The position numbers and the translations under genes were made by a program. From the NCBI GenBank assembly GCA_032718475.1, contig JAUCBJ010002778.1, positions 1 through 37,940 of the forward strand: a stretch of 37,940 bases of DNA, read 5' to 3'. The notes beneath the pieces were generated by a model. The model made no database searches. It had not been told where the DNA came from and worked only from the letters and a program-made list of their open reading frames with translations. This DNA is from Nemertoderma westbladi (taxonomy: Eukaryota > Xenacoelomorpha > Nemertodermatida > Nemertodermatidae). This document shows, one piece after another, positions 1 through 9,289 of the stretch (position 1 is its first letter; each line of letters begins with the position of its first letter).

Positions 1-51
1 TTTGATAGGCCTTTAGTATAGAACGCAAACGCCATGGCTAATTACAGTATG

Positions 52-84
52 AACACGTTTGTGGGGCCTTCGCGCAGCACAAGA
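52..84 (+). repeat. Dispersed repeat module shared with 19822-19853
   Basis: This segment contains GGGGCCTTCGCGCAGCAC, which recurs in reverse complement at about 19822-19853. There it is joined to a second dispersed module that is also found at 2083-2145. I infer a fragment of an interspersed, probably SINE-type, repeat family. The flanks give no gene signal. Confidence 0.6.
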
Positions 85-111
85 GCCTATATTAGAAAGT
101 ACATTATACAT

Positions 112-347
112 ACAATATTGCAATGTTCTAGAGTTAATATACGGAAATAATAACCTGAAGCGAATAAAACTGAATAATCACTGATGCCGTTCCAGAAGCA
201 AATTAACCTGTATAATTACCGAGGCCGCAGGCCGAGGTTATTATATTAGGTTAATTTGCTGAAGGATAAGGCAGAAGTGATTATTACAGTTTTATTCGCT
301 GAAGGTTATTATTTCCGTATATTAACTCTAGAACATTGCAATATTGT
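112..347. repeat. Foldback (long inverted repeat) element, MITE-like
   Basis: The left arm (about 112-215) and right arm (about 245-347) are near-perfect reverse complements, both starting from ACAATATTGCAATGTTCTAG. They flank a GC-rich centre, GAGGCCGCAGGCCGAGG, which is itself self-complementary. The whole would fold into a ~236-nt hairpin. There is no coding capacity: the small open frame across 256-459 is a by-product of the arm. A non-autonomous foldback DNA element or MITE is the simplest reading. No clean target duplication was recognised. Confidence 0.8.
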
Positions 348-2045
348 GTTTATTGTTAATTTGAGCATATTGAACGAACAACATGACAGCATACTTTGTA
401 TTTTTAAGGATCGTGTTCTAATACAAACACGCGTATTCAATTTTTCAAGCCTTGCGTAGCATTTAAATCCATTTCCTTGAATTAATATCGCTCCAGAGGT
501 CGTGGGGTTCTTCCCCTGCAGGCGGGCCAGGATAGTTTTCGTTTTGGCACAAATGCTTTAAAGGGACTAACCAAACCAGGGCGCATATTTGCTTTGTTAA
601 TTAAATGGTCGTTAAATGAGTACCAGTTATCTCTTTGCCTGTAAGAAGTATAGTTCTGTAGGGTCTATACGGAAATGAGTCGTGAGAGCTTCTTTTATAT
701 TTTTCGTACTTGTTACAAGGACGTCTCCTTGTTTTTTTAGTTTCCGCACACATTGCCTCCAACATAAAGGTAAGGACGACCGAATCTGTGCAACTACAGT
801 ATATTTTTTTCATGATCTTATTTAATAAATTGTTGCAGAAATCACGTTATTTTATTTTCTTCAATACTAGGCCCTTTTCACTGATAAAGAAATAAAGATA
901 AGCCAACTTTACTATGGATAATATTCATAACAATAATACGATTTGTTGGTATTTTTAAAAACACTAGCTACAGTATGTAGGCCCTACCATTTTTATGAAT
1001 ACACTAACTACCATTGAAAACACTAGCTACCATAAAAATTAAACATGTACGTAGGCCATGCATGTACCGTGTCTGAAATATGTTCCAGAACATAAATCAA
1101 TGCCAAAACAGCTATAAACCAGCTATACAAAGGTAGAATTATGGTGACACGGGTTACACTAGTACCCCCCCCCCCCTCCCACCCCCCCCCCCCCCCCCCC
1201 AGTAAAATTAAATTAAATTATAAGATGGCAAACAACGAAAAGATCTTAAGTTTTCTATGCCGTTTCTATCTAATTTAATGATGCTCGCATGGCTTTTGGT
1301 GAGGTCAGTTTGTAATAAGAGTTATCATTCTTACGAATACTGCAGTAGAATTTAAAGTGCCAATCTGTCAATCTTATTGAGATGGTCATTTTGCTTAATG
1401 TGAAATATTTAGCTATAGTATATTATTGAAATAAACCGTAGCAAGTTTAGTATATTGCTGTACCATAGGATAATACATAAAATTATATGAATATACTGCA
1501 ACATATATTTTCTAGAATCCCGTATCAGAGCAATTTCTAAGAAAAGAGTATAATTTTAGGAAAAAATGGTATTATACAACAATTATACAGTAGAACATTT
1601 TTTTAAAATTATACGATTATAATTTTAGCTAGTTTCCGTAGCAATATGCGAAAATTAACAATAAACTAATATATATTAGATATGCGAAAACTGTCTTTCG
1701 CAAAATATATATGAGTAAAGGTGATGCTATCAGTTTGTGATAAACTAGTTGTATAAAGAGAGATCCCTTTCAGTTTGCCCTTACACACTTTAACTGTCAT
1801 TTGTAATCCATGTATCCATTGCAGTCCATTGTATGCCTTCTAACTAGGGCTATTTATGTTAAGTATGACATTTTTAGTTCTCCTTCATTAGCCTCGTTGC
1901 GCTCGTCCTGTTTTGTCTTAAAATAATTTCCCTAAACGGAGACTAATGCCCTTCATAACTATGCAAAGTCTCGAAACTGTGAGAGTAACTGCTGATTTAT
2001 GGCAGATGGATACTCGTATCCACTGTAAACTCCTTGCGTTCGTTC
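348..2045. other. AT-rich non-coding DNA with a poly-C tract
   Basis: No open frame here has a recognisable domain. The frame at 813-601 (minus) has no family resemblance I can name. A near-pure C tract lies at about 1166-1200. The remainder is AT-rich with short palindromic patches near 1650-1720. I see no exon of the downstream protease here. Confidence 0.6.
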
Positions 2046-2160
2046 GTTTTTGACCAAACTTGCGATTCTTTCTACACTTTTGCCGGACTACATACGTACC
2101 AAGTTTCGTTTATTTTCATTAACGAATGACCGAGTTATTAGCGATCAAAAATTTACGACG
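2046..2160 (+). repeat. Dispersed repeat, homologous to 19606-19722 and 19765-19830 (inverted)
   Basis: The core ACATACGTACCAAGTTT is followed by TCGTTTATTTTCATTAACGA and GACCGAGTTATT. It is matched in reverse complement by two adjacent segments near 19.6-19.8 kb, one of which follows a tRNA-like sequence. Mismatches are scattered, so the copies are old. I infer the body of a tRNA-derived SINE. It ends here in a short run of ACG repeats (about 2155-2182). Confidence 0.65.
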
Positions 2161-2189
2161 ACGACGACAGACGACGACGACAGACAACT

Positions 2190-2245
2190 CGTTAATGGTA
2201 CCCATATGCCAAGGCTTTGCTCACTTCGTGGCTCGCCCCACAATG
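2190..2245 (+). repeat. Dispersed repeat module shared with 35166-35219 (inverted)
   Basis: TTAATGGTACC, then ATGC, then TGGCTCGCCCCACAA appear in the same order and near the same spacing in reverse complement at 35219-35166. This module follows the 2046-2160 repeat directly, so the two may be parts of one composite element. It has no coding potential. Confidence 0.6.
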
Positions 2246-2251
2246 GCGAAT

Positions 2252-2352
2252 CTAATTGTATTTATTTGGGGGGAATTATTTGTAGTTATGCACTAAATAT
2301 GTCGCCTTGACGATTTCGTAGTGCAAAATTAATTCCACACAAATAAATAAAA
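2252..2352. repeat. Short imperfect inverted repeat (MITE-like end), related to 26654-26692
   Basis: The segment 2252-2294 (GAATTATTTGTAGTTATGCAC inside it) is imperfectly complementary to 2320-2352 (GTGCAAAATTAATTCC inside it), giving a ~100-nt hairpin. The left arm is also matched in reverse complement at 26654-26692, inside the hAT-like element. I read it as a small dispersed hairpin repeat. Confidence 0.55.
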
Positions 2353-2949
2353 TAGTTATCCAATCAAGGATCTAGAAGTTCATTATGTTAATTTAGCATT
2401 ATTTATTCTAGATCAGTAATTACGTTGGTACTGTAATTATTAATTAAATTATAATTAAAATGTTTAATAAACATATATGTTGTTCCAGTAGATAGATTAA
2501 GCTGACTTTTTGGGTTTATTTATATTCGCTGACAAAGTTATAGCTACTACTGTATATAGTGTAGGTGTAGCTAGTATTATTTAATTAGACACTAGCACAC
2601 AATTCACCTCAAATTAAATTTGCGAGAACTTTGTTACGGTAAACTTCTAATTCAAAACTGAATATTTTAAAGAAAACAACATCTTCTACAAAATGACGAA
2701 TTTTTTTGTCCTCCTTATTAGTCGATCGTCCCCCAGTCCCAGTAGCTAATTGGAAAAAGGTTGAACGACTATAGTACTTACTTTGATTGTATTTACTTGC
2801 TAAACTAATAATGATTACTACGTACGTACCTACTAACTGCACTTTTCAATTATTTAAGTTACTTGAATTTGTACTTAGGATTTTTTTTCTTTGTACTTAG
2901 GAATTCGCACGTCTCTCATGGTGTCTTCCAGACATGTTACACCGAAGCC
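2353..2949. other. AT-rich non-coding DNA bordering the retroelement block
   Basis: No supported gene is seen. An LTR for the adjacent minus-strand block would be expected near here, but nothing between 2300 and 2950 visibly repeats the sequence upstream of 13137. A short direct repeat, TTTGTACTTAGGA, occurs at about 2868-2902. Confidence 0.5.
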
Positions 2950-4395
2950 TTAGTTCGTTCCACCTGCCTTTGGGAACCACCTCAAGTCTTTCCCTCTGTG
3001 GTCCTCCTCCCTTGGTCGTTTCCTGGTCACTGCCGCTCCTTTGATCTTGTCTGCTTTCAGGCTCCTGACCCTCGCCGTCACCTCTTTACTAATCCTGGTC
3101 GTCGACTCCTTGGGCGCCGGTGTTATTAGTTCCCGGTATCGCTTCGCGGGCGGCCCCTCCGAGTGGCCCTGTTGTCTCCCCCTGGTGGTGTCCCATAGGA
3201 TCATTTTCATCGCCCGCGGCACGTGCTCCGCCAAGAAATCCCTGAACTCTCCTCTGTTCTGCGGCGTCCACCTGTCCAAATACCTCTGCGTATTTATCAC
3301 CCCGGCATACGACGCCGCTGTCACCACTTCCTGGTAGGTAAACGGAAGCCTCCGTTTGATAATCTCCATGTGGGCCTCCTGATTGATGTTAAATAAGCCC
3401 CACCGGAACTCCTGAGCCTTCATACGTTGTCGAGTTATGGCCCCGACGTCGGCCCACTCCTCGAAGATCCTAAACTTATCTTCATCGTCCATCCAGTCAC
3501 ACTGGCGTCCGTAGTGTCCCCGAAAGTTGCACTTCGAGCACCGGTTATGTAACCGTGGACACGCCCCCATCCTGTGGCTCGACTCGTGGCAGTAGAGACA
3601 ACTAGTCCCTTTCTGGAACCGGTACAAACAGCTCCTTTCCTGGTGGGTCTGTCTCCCACAGTAGTCACAGCCGAGCACCAATGTCTCCCGCCCCACGTCG
3701 TCTTTCGTCCCAAGCAATCTCCACGGTCTGTGGAGTCGCTGGTAAGCGAACTTCCGGACGTTAGTGTCCCTGTTTATATCGATCTCCTCGCCCCTCCCGG
3801 GCATCATCTCCCCGAATACTACCCATGGTGCCGTCCCCGGTTGCTCGCCCAACCTGATGGTGCTCCCCGCGAAATCCATCGCCGGCTCCTCATGCACCCA
3901 GGCCCGCTTGCCGGGTTTATCCCAGAAGGCCCTCGCCCCACTGGCCGTCACCACCCTCCCGCCAACCCAGTCTGTGTCCGAGTGGCCGATTCTCTTGATG
4001 GGCGGCATCTCTCCGAACTCATCGTCATCCTCGTCCTCCTCTGGGAGTGGCTCCAACCCCGGTATCCCGGTGGATCCACTGTGTCCCTTCCCACCTTGGC
4101 TCTCGCCCGTAACTTTCCATCCTTCCAGCTCTCCTAGCCTCCTTAGCGGATGATCGCCCTTGGCGCCCGCTGGTATGGGCGTCGTCTGCAATCCCGATGT
4201 CGACTGTTTCGGTGATCCCACCGTCCACCCTAACTCTTGCCCTAGAGACTCCCCCGAACTCCCTGATGACGTCCAACGAAGTTCGTCTAAGGCCGCCTGT
4301 TGCTCGAAGCCATAGCTCTGTGCCCTAGCTTCCTCCTCCCTTTCTTCTGCTTCTCTTCTCTCCTGTCTAGCGATTTCTTCCAATCGCTTCGCCTC
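2950..4395 (-). pseudogene. Gag-like/nucleic-acid-binding frame with three CCHC zinc knuckles
   Basis: This frame of about 480 codons starts just after an in-frame TGA at 4398-4396. It is continuous in register with the exonuclease-like frame upstream. The N-terminus is a Glu/Arg-rich, probably helical stretch (REAEEREEEARAQ). An acidic linker (EEDEDDDEFGE) follows. Around residues 238-300 there are three consecutive perfect CX2CX4HX4C knuckles: CDYCGRQTHQERSC, CLYCHESSHRMGAC and CSKCNFRGHYGRQC. The tail is basic (KRPREEDHRGKDLRW). CCHC knuckles bind single-stranded RNA or DNA in retroelement Gag proteins; three in a row is unusual for BEL/Pao Gag. No protease, reverse transcriptase or integrase is present. 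It is probably the C-terminal part of a larger product whose frame is now interrupted. A cellular knuckle protein is a less likely alternative. Confidence 0.7.
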
Positions 4396-5211
4396 TCATC
4401 TATCCGCCTCTAGCTGCTCCCATCTCTGATACGGCGTATCCACCTCCCTGTCTACCAGATGTCGGCTGTTATAGTACACCGACTCGCCCTTCAGCCCCGG
4501 GTGGTCTACCAGACCCTCGAAAGCTGTCTTAAAGGCTCTTCTGTAGCTTAGGGGTGATCCAGATAATAGGAATGCCGTTGGTTCCCTCTCGATAACCACG
4601 ATCATGAATAGGTTAAGCAAACCTATCATTATCCAGTCCTCCTGTAGGATATATCGCTTCTGATATACCTTTATCGCTCCTCTCCAGAATTGATACACCT
4701 CTTGTTTCCCTGGCCTCGCTCCCCACTTCAGCGAGTTTGCCAGGTCTGCTCCGTACTCCTCTCTGAACTTGCCCCAGTCCATCGGTTTGTGACACACGAG
4801 CCCCATTAACTGGCCCATCGCCAACACCCCACAATGGCCTGAGTTCTCCACTAGTCCCAACCCGTCTGGTGCTGTCATAGCCATGTAGACCGTCTGCATA
4901 TCCAGAAGGTTGGGGGTGTCTGGACCGATGATTCTCTCCGCATCGTCGCGAATCGCCGATCCCACTTTCGTCGTTGACTTCTCTCTCACTAGGGTTTGCA
5001 CCGCCTTCGGCAACCGGTTCAACTTCGGCCCGTCCTTCTTTCCATACGTCCCTAGATCGAATAGGAATATATCCCCATTTGGCGCGGCCAAATGTAGGAG
5101 TAGGGTTCTGGCCGACCCTGCCGATCCTCTCCTCGAACCTTCCTCGTCTTCCACGGTCCCCTCATCGTCTAGGACCATGTATCCTCCCCTGCTGGCGGAC
5201 TCTACGAACCT
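4396..5211 (-). pseudogene. DEDD-type 3'-5' exonuclease-like domain (RNase D/WRN fold), Exo III degenerate
   Basis: The frame runs from the codon after an in-frame TAG (5214-5212) to a TGA (4398-4396), with the first ATG at 5178. Features matching the RNase D/WRN exonuclease family appear in order. A hydrophobic strand plus DxE (YMVLDDEG) would be Exo I. LLLHLA then IFLFDL fits the next two strands. KVGSAIRDD fits Exo II (KVG..i..D). LLDMQTVYMAM follows. LKWGARPGKQEVYQ resembles the W..rpL..eQ..Y run before Exo III, but the expected YAxxDA aspartate is replaced (YQFWRGA). If the fold is right, the last metal ligand is missing, so the domain is probably inactive or a binding module. The assignment rests on motif order only. 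In retroelement context this domain is unusual. The neighbouring frames before and after are in the same register. Confidence 0.45.
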
Positions 5212-5604
5212 CTACCAATCCTTCCTTGGTGGATCCCTTGCGTACTTCGGAATCCCGAACTTCGCTTCGTCTCCTTTCACCACGTAGTGGAAATGCTCGA
5301 AAATCGCGTTGTCCAGCGACGGCGTCGCGTAGGTCCCGACCAGCCGCTGTTCGTGCACCTCCCTGAAATGGTCTTGTAGCGCTCGTGCTCCGTGGCCTCT
5401 CTCTAACCGCTCGTAGTATCCCCTCGTCTTCTCTTCCGGATGCCTCTCGGTGAAATCCACCAGTATCTCCTTTCCTCCTAACTCTGCCTTTCTCTTCCTG
5501 ATCAGTTTCCCCGCCATTCCGAACTCTCTCACTCGCTCACCTGTAAGGTGGTGCCTTGCCAAGGCGCAGTACAGATGAGTGATGAAGTCAAGATGGCCTA
5601 TTTC
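5212..5604 (-). pseudogene. N-terminal part of the exonuclease/knuckle frame, unrecognised family
   Basis: The frame is open from a TAA at 5607-5605 to the TAG at 5214-5212. No ATG opens it; the first plausible initiators lie near 5562, so an upstream exon or a lost start is possible. The residues are basic and aromatic (REFGMAGKLIRKRK, FHYVVKGDEAKFGIPKYARD), with no domain I recognise. It is directly upstream of, and in register with, the exonuclease-like domain. Both may be one product, interrupted by a nonsense codon or expressed by stop readthrough. Confidence 0.5.
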
Positions 5605-5605
5605 T

Positions 5606-5940
5606 TACCTAATTCTGAGTTATAGCCTAATTTTCCTACTTAGTTTCCTAAACTGTCAAATTCTACTCTAAATTGTAATTTTGTCTGTTACTTTAATTAT
5701 GTTTCAGAATTTACCTTTTACTGTTACCATTATTTTCCTAATTTCTAATCTTATTTTAATTTTTAATTTAATTTAATCGTACTACTGTGCTACTACTTCT
5801 GCCAATTTGATCATTCTACTTCATAATCCACATTCTGGCCTACTCTGTGGGCCTGTGCAGTACAACAGTATACGTCGCGTGGCTACATGATTTATCCAGC
5901 TGTACTCACGTGCCCCCCTCTCGCTACTCACTACTAACTG
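5606..5940. other. AT-rich spacer between the exonuclease frame and minisatellite
   Basis: No coding signal is seen. Base composition drops from GC-rich to T/A-rich. On the minus strand the sequence just before the exonuclease frame reads AGGTAAGA near 5606, a donor-like site, but no matching exon was identified. Confidence 0.4.
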
Positions 5941-6492
5941 ATACCTATATTATACATACCCTTCTACCACTGACTCTTACTAGCCGGTACTATGTACCCT
6001 CTTACTAACTTCTAACTAACTTCTACTAACCGGTACTACGTACCCTCTTACTCTAGCTCTAACTCCACTAATGGTACTACGTATCCTCTCACTAACCTCT
6101 AACTAACTTCTACTAACCGGTACTACGTACCCTCTTACTCTAACTCTAACTCCACTAACGGTACTACGTACCCTCTTACTCTAGCTCTAACTCCACTAAT
6201 GGTACTACGTACCCTCTTACTATCCTCTAACTCTCTCTCAACTCTTACTAACTAACGGTACTACGTACCCTCTTACTAACCTCTAACTCTACTAACTAAC
6301 TAACCAGTACTACGTACCCTCTTACTAACTTCTAACTCTAACTAACTATCGGTACTATGTACCCTCTAACTACTCTTACTCTCTCTAACTAACTATCGGT
6401 ACTACGTACCCTCTAACTACTCTTTCTATCTCTAACTAACTAACTCTTGCTAACTAACGGTACTACGTACCCTCTTACTAACCTCTAACTCT
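5941..6492. repeat. Minisatellite with GGTAC-TAC-GTACC palindromic core (left part)
   Basis: Degenerate tandem units of roughly 35-60 bp each carry GGTACTACGTACCCTCTTACT followed by variable runs of CTAACT. The core GGTACTACGTACC is a 13-bp interrupted palindrome. Unit length varies because the CTAACT part expands and contracts. The array is split at 6492/7257 by a retrotransposed LINE fragment and resumes at 7257-7340. It lies inside the minus-strand retroelement block. Confidence 0.85.
6481..6492. repeat. Target-site duplication, left copy (ACCTCTAACTCT)
   Basis: The 12-bp sequence ACCTCTAACTCT precedes the poly-T end of the inserted LINE fragment and recurs at 7257-7268 directly after its other end. 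Part of the match could be array sequence, but the exact placement at both junctions supports a true duplication. Confidence 0.8.
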
Positions 6493-7256
6493 TTTTTTTT
6501 TGAAACCAATCCTCATTTTATTTACAGTAGTTAAAAAACTTTCAAACGAACATTAGGACATGACATCGATATACACACGGATAAAATAAACCCACCACCA
6601 GCTGACTTGCTAATAGATTGTTTAAATATATATATTTTATGGTTCAACCTCCGCATTCGCCATCACGATGGCTGCCTCAGCCCAAGTCACTTTGACTGGC
6701 CGCCTGGCTGCAGAGCGGCACCCACGTAAGCAGAGCAGCGCTGACCGAAGTAGAGTGAAGCTCAGGTTGCGCCTCACCCAGACAACGCACTCTGAGTACG
6801 GGACGCTACGTTTGTCGCACAACTTCATCGACAGCCTCTTCACGAAATGGCTTGCCGATGGGCCCATGCCACCGTAAGCCGACAGGATGAAGGGAGTAAA
6901 GGTTGAATGTTCAACCTCCCTTAAACGTTCCTCATATTTGAGGACCTTGCGGTTCTCGTTGTGGCGGTAGACAGCGTCCGAATCCATGGAGACGTAGGAG
7001 GCTGCGAGAGGGTTGAAGACCGACACATCAATGAAAGTTCTTTGAAATCGGTTTCCCCAAAACCCACAAGCAGATACATCTAGACGGGCCAGCTGGTCAG
7101 TTGATGTTGAGCGATGAACGAAGGTCTCACCAGTGAGGGACTGGAGCATTGGCTCAACAGTTGCACTATGGGCGACTTCTGAGAGAGTGGAGGCAATGAA
7201 ATCTCTAATCTCATTGTGCCTAATAGAGGGAAATCCTCCTGTGGGACACGACAGAC
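6493..7256 (-). mobile_element. 5'-truncated non-LTR retrotransposon (LINE) insertion with poly-A tail
   Basis: A ~764-bp insertion inside the minisatellite has a poly-T run at its low-coordinate end, which is a poly-A tail on the minus strand. It is bounded by the 12-bp duplication ACCTCTAACTCT. An open frame runs from the 5' truncation point to a stop at 6637, followed by a short 3' UTR. Target-primed reverse transcription explains the truncation, tail and duplication. The insertion is younger than the array it splits. Confidence 0.85.
6637..7256 (-). pseudogene. LINE ORF C-terminal region, probable restriction-like endonuclease domain
   Basis: The uninterrupted frame begins at the truncation point with SCPTGGFPSIRHNEIRD. 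It continues through ARLDVSACGFWG and TFIDVSVFNP, then REVEHSTFTPFILSAYGG, and ends SFTLLRSALLCLRG plus a short tail. I recognise this arrangement as the conserved C-terminal region found after reverse transcriptase in an abundant LINE group of aquatic animals. The acidic LDV / IDVSVF pair resembles the PD-(D/E)XK core of restriction-like endonucleases, but that is inference. The reverse transcriptase itself is absent (5' truncation). The first internal ATG is at 7149; there is no evidence of expression. Confidence 0.65.
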
Positions 7257-7340
7257 ACCTCTAACTCTACTAACTAACTAGCGGTACTACGTACCCTCTA
7301 ACTACTAACTCTTACTATCTGCCTAACTCTTACTAACTTC
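7257..7340. repeat. Minisatellite with GGTAC-TAC-GTACC core (right part) and right TSD copy
   Basis: This is the continuation of the array at 5941-6492. It begins with the second copy of ACCTCTAACTCT (7257-7268) and then carries GGTACTACGTACCCTCTAACT and decaying CTAACT/TTACTA units. Confidence 0.8.
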
Positions 7341-7461
7341 CATCTGCCTACTTACTGCGTACTATTATTTTTTTATTTTTTATTTTTGTGTGTGGGAAGG
7401 GCGTCTCGCCCTCAATCCCACCCCCCTCAGTCCAAAACTTGGACGACTAAACTCTACTCGG

Positions 7462-8990
7462 CTACTGTGCTCCCTCTAGTAGGCAGTTCTCCCACTGCCC
7501 CCCTGTAGGACTTCTAACTCTTCGCCCCGCTCTCCTTGTCAATTCCAACTCTCTTGGAATTGACTTTCCCTTTACTCCTATCTTTAAATTTGGGAAGTGC
7601 TGCCTTCTCTCTGTGTCTCTAATCTCCTCGTGGTCGTCCCTTGGTGGCAGAGTGCCACCCTTCAACTTGTCGTTCGGAGGTATAATGCCGCCCCTGTTGT
7701 CATCCTTACTCTTAGATGCCACCTCTGCTGGCCTTCCCCTTAATATGTGCGCTGGCATTAAAGGCCTCGACGACCCCCGTTCATCCTTCGGCATACATGA
7801 TGTCTGCATATGTAATGCCCCCTCGCACTCTGTCAGTCCCGCGTGCATATGCAACATGCCTCCTACTTTCCTGACTCCTTTATTATGTTTACTCATGGGC
7901 TTCTCTGCCCCTGGTCTAATCCTCTCACATCCTCTCCCTTTCCATCTTGTCTTCTTACTCGACCTCCCCCTTGTCGGTATGCCTCTCAACCGGACCGGCA
8001 TCTCTTCCGGACACTCCTCTGAACACTCCTCCGGACACTCCTCCGGACTATTGTCCTCCTGACACTCCACCAGACACTCCTCCGGTTTGTCCTCCGGACA
8101 TCTCGCCGTCCGCTCCTCTCCATCTCCATACCGATACTTGCTGGGACCCTTGTTCCAACCCATTGTCTCTAAATCTTTTGCATCCAAGCCATTCTCTTCC
8201 GCCCAATCTCTTGGTGTTGCTTCCACTTCTAATTGTCTCCCCCTATCGCCCGTCTCTTGTTTCTCCTCTATTTCCTCAACAGTCCCTGGTACCACGCACC
8301 CTGAACTCTCAGACACATGGAATGGTATGTTGCTTCTGATTGGGCCGGTTAGCGTCCACCTGAATGGTGTTAGAATCGCCACCGGGTCACACTTCTTGTC
8401 TTCACCGAAGACCGTCTGTATTCTCTCGTGGGCCATCGGGCAGTCCATTCCTACTATGATGGATACCTTTCTGACGTCCACCTCTGGGATTGAGAAGTCA
8501 ATACTGTCCAGGAATCTATATTGTTCGACCTCGATGTTGGTTGGTCGCCTGGCGTTGATATTTATTGACTCTATCACCTGGATGGTGTCGATGGTTGCCC
8601 CATAGTCGCATCCCGGTGCTATAGCTGCTATTGCGCATCGTCCTGTCCTCATCTCCAGGACCTCATCTTTGCTGGAGATGGTTGTTACCGCCATTCTACT
8701 TGGCCTCGTTCTCAATCCTATCTCTTTGGCCACCCAATCCTCAACTAATGTGAAGGCTGCTCCACTGTCGACCAGCATTAATGTGGTCACTGATCGATTG
8801 CCTTCCCCGATTATCCTTACTGGTACTACCCCTAATAGTACCGTTCCTCTCTTTCTCTCCACTACGGTGCTTGTTGCCATCGTCTGACCTTTGCTCTGAC
8901 CGAACTTAATTGGCGTTTCTTTGCATTGGTTGGCTCTATGTCCACTCATCACACATCGCGAGCAGATTTCATTTTTAACTCGCGTATTCT
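7462..8990 (-). pseudogene. BEL/Pao-type CCHC knuckle plus retropepsin (DUF1758-like), RT missing
   Basis: The frame is open from a TAG at 8991-8989 to a TAG at 7464-7462. It has no ATG before the knuckle, which suits expression by frameshift from the Gag frame. It starts with a perfect knuckle, CSRCVMSGHRANQC (CX2CX4HX4C). An aspartic protease follows, with active-site LMLVDSGAAFTLVEDWVA and later IIVGMDCPMA. It then has PFRWTLTGPI, the conserved boundary seen after BEL/Pao proteases. A polar Glu/Cys/Pro-rich tail (PEECSEECPEE) replaces the reverse transcriptase expected at this point. The family normally has RT, RNase H and integrase downstream; none is found down to 2950. The domain would mature Gag in the particle. 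Either the pol region was deleted or this is a non-autonomous lineage. Confidence 0.75.
8971..8983 (-). promoter_or_regulatory. Candidate +1 programmed frameshift site GCG-AGT-T (Ty3-type heptamer)
   Basis: The Gag-side frame reads GCG AGT TAA on the minus strand, stopping at 8977-8975. Skipping the A after GCG (reading GTT next) enters the frame that carries the CCHC knuckle and protease. The heptamer GCG-AGT-T is the sequence known to direct +1 frameshifting in yeast Ty3. Here a stop codon follows the slow AGT codon, which could favour a pause. An accidental indel is the alternative. No joined product is asserted. Confidence 0.5.
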
Positions 8991-9289
8991 ACCTGATCTT
9001 CTCTGCGTAGCGCCTGCCAATACCTGCAGTTCATGGTCTGATGAAGCGCATTTGTATGTAATTGGCACTTGCGCTTTGGGTTGTAGCCATCCTTATAAAG
9101 TGCGTTGCATATCGCACTTATATTTGTACCAAAGTCCCTACTATTCTTATTGTTTGGGTTCGGCCTACTGGGCGTGCTGGGGTTATGTTTATTTGTGTTG
9201 TTATTTTTCCCCTGTGAGCTCCATGATGTGGTCTTACCCCCGGCTACTTGTGGACTGGTAGTCCCCTGCATTGCTGCGTACGGCAGTGA
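8975..9289 (-). pseudogene. C-terminal Gag segment after an in-frame TAG, with His/Cys cluster
   Basis: This is the same reading frame as the Gag core, resumed after the TAG at 9292-9290. The first part is Asn/Ser/Pro-rich (NNNTNKHNPSTPSRPNPNN). It is followed by a Cys/His cluster, CNALYKDG..KCQLHTNALHQTMNC, typical of the spacer before the knuckle in BEL/Pao Gag. The frame stops at 8975 within the GCG-AGT-T frameshift candidate. It is probably part of one Gag product when the TAG is absent or read through. Confidence 0.6.

Noticed and set aside
3574-4153. Long plus-strand open frames opposite the knuckle ORF
   Set aside because: They are complements of a GC-rich minus-strand coding frame; no motifs, Pro/Ser-rich shadow composition.
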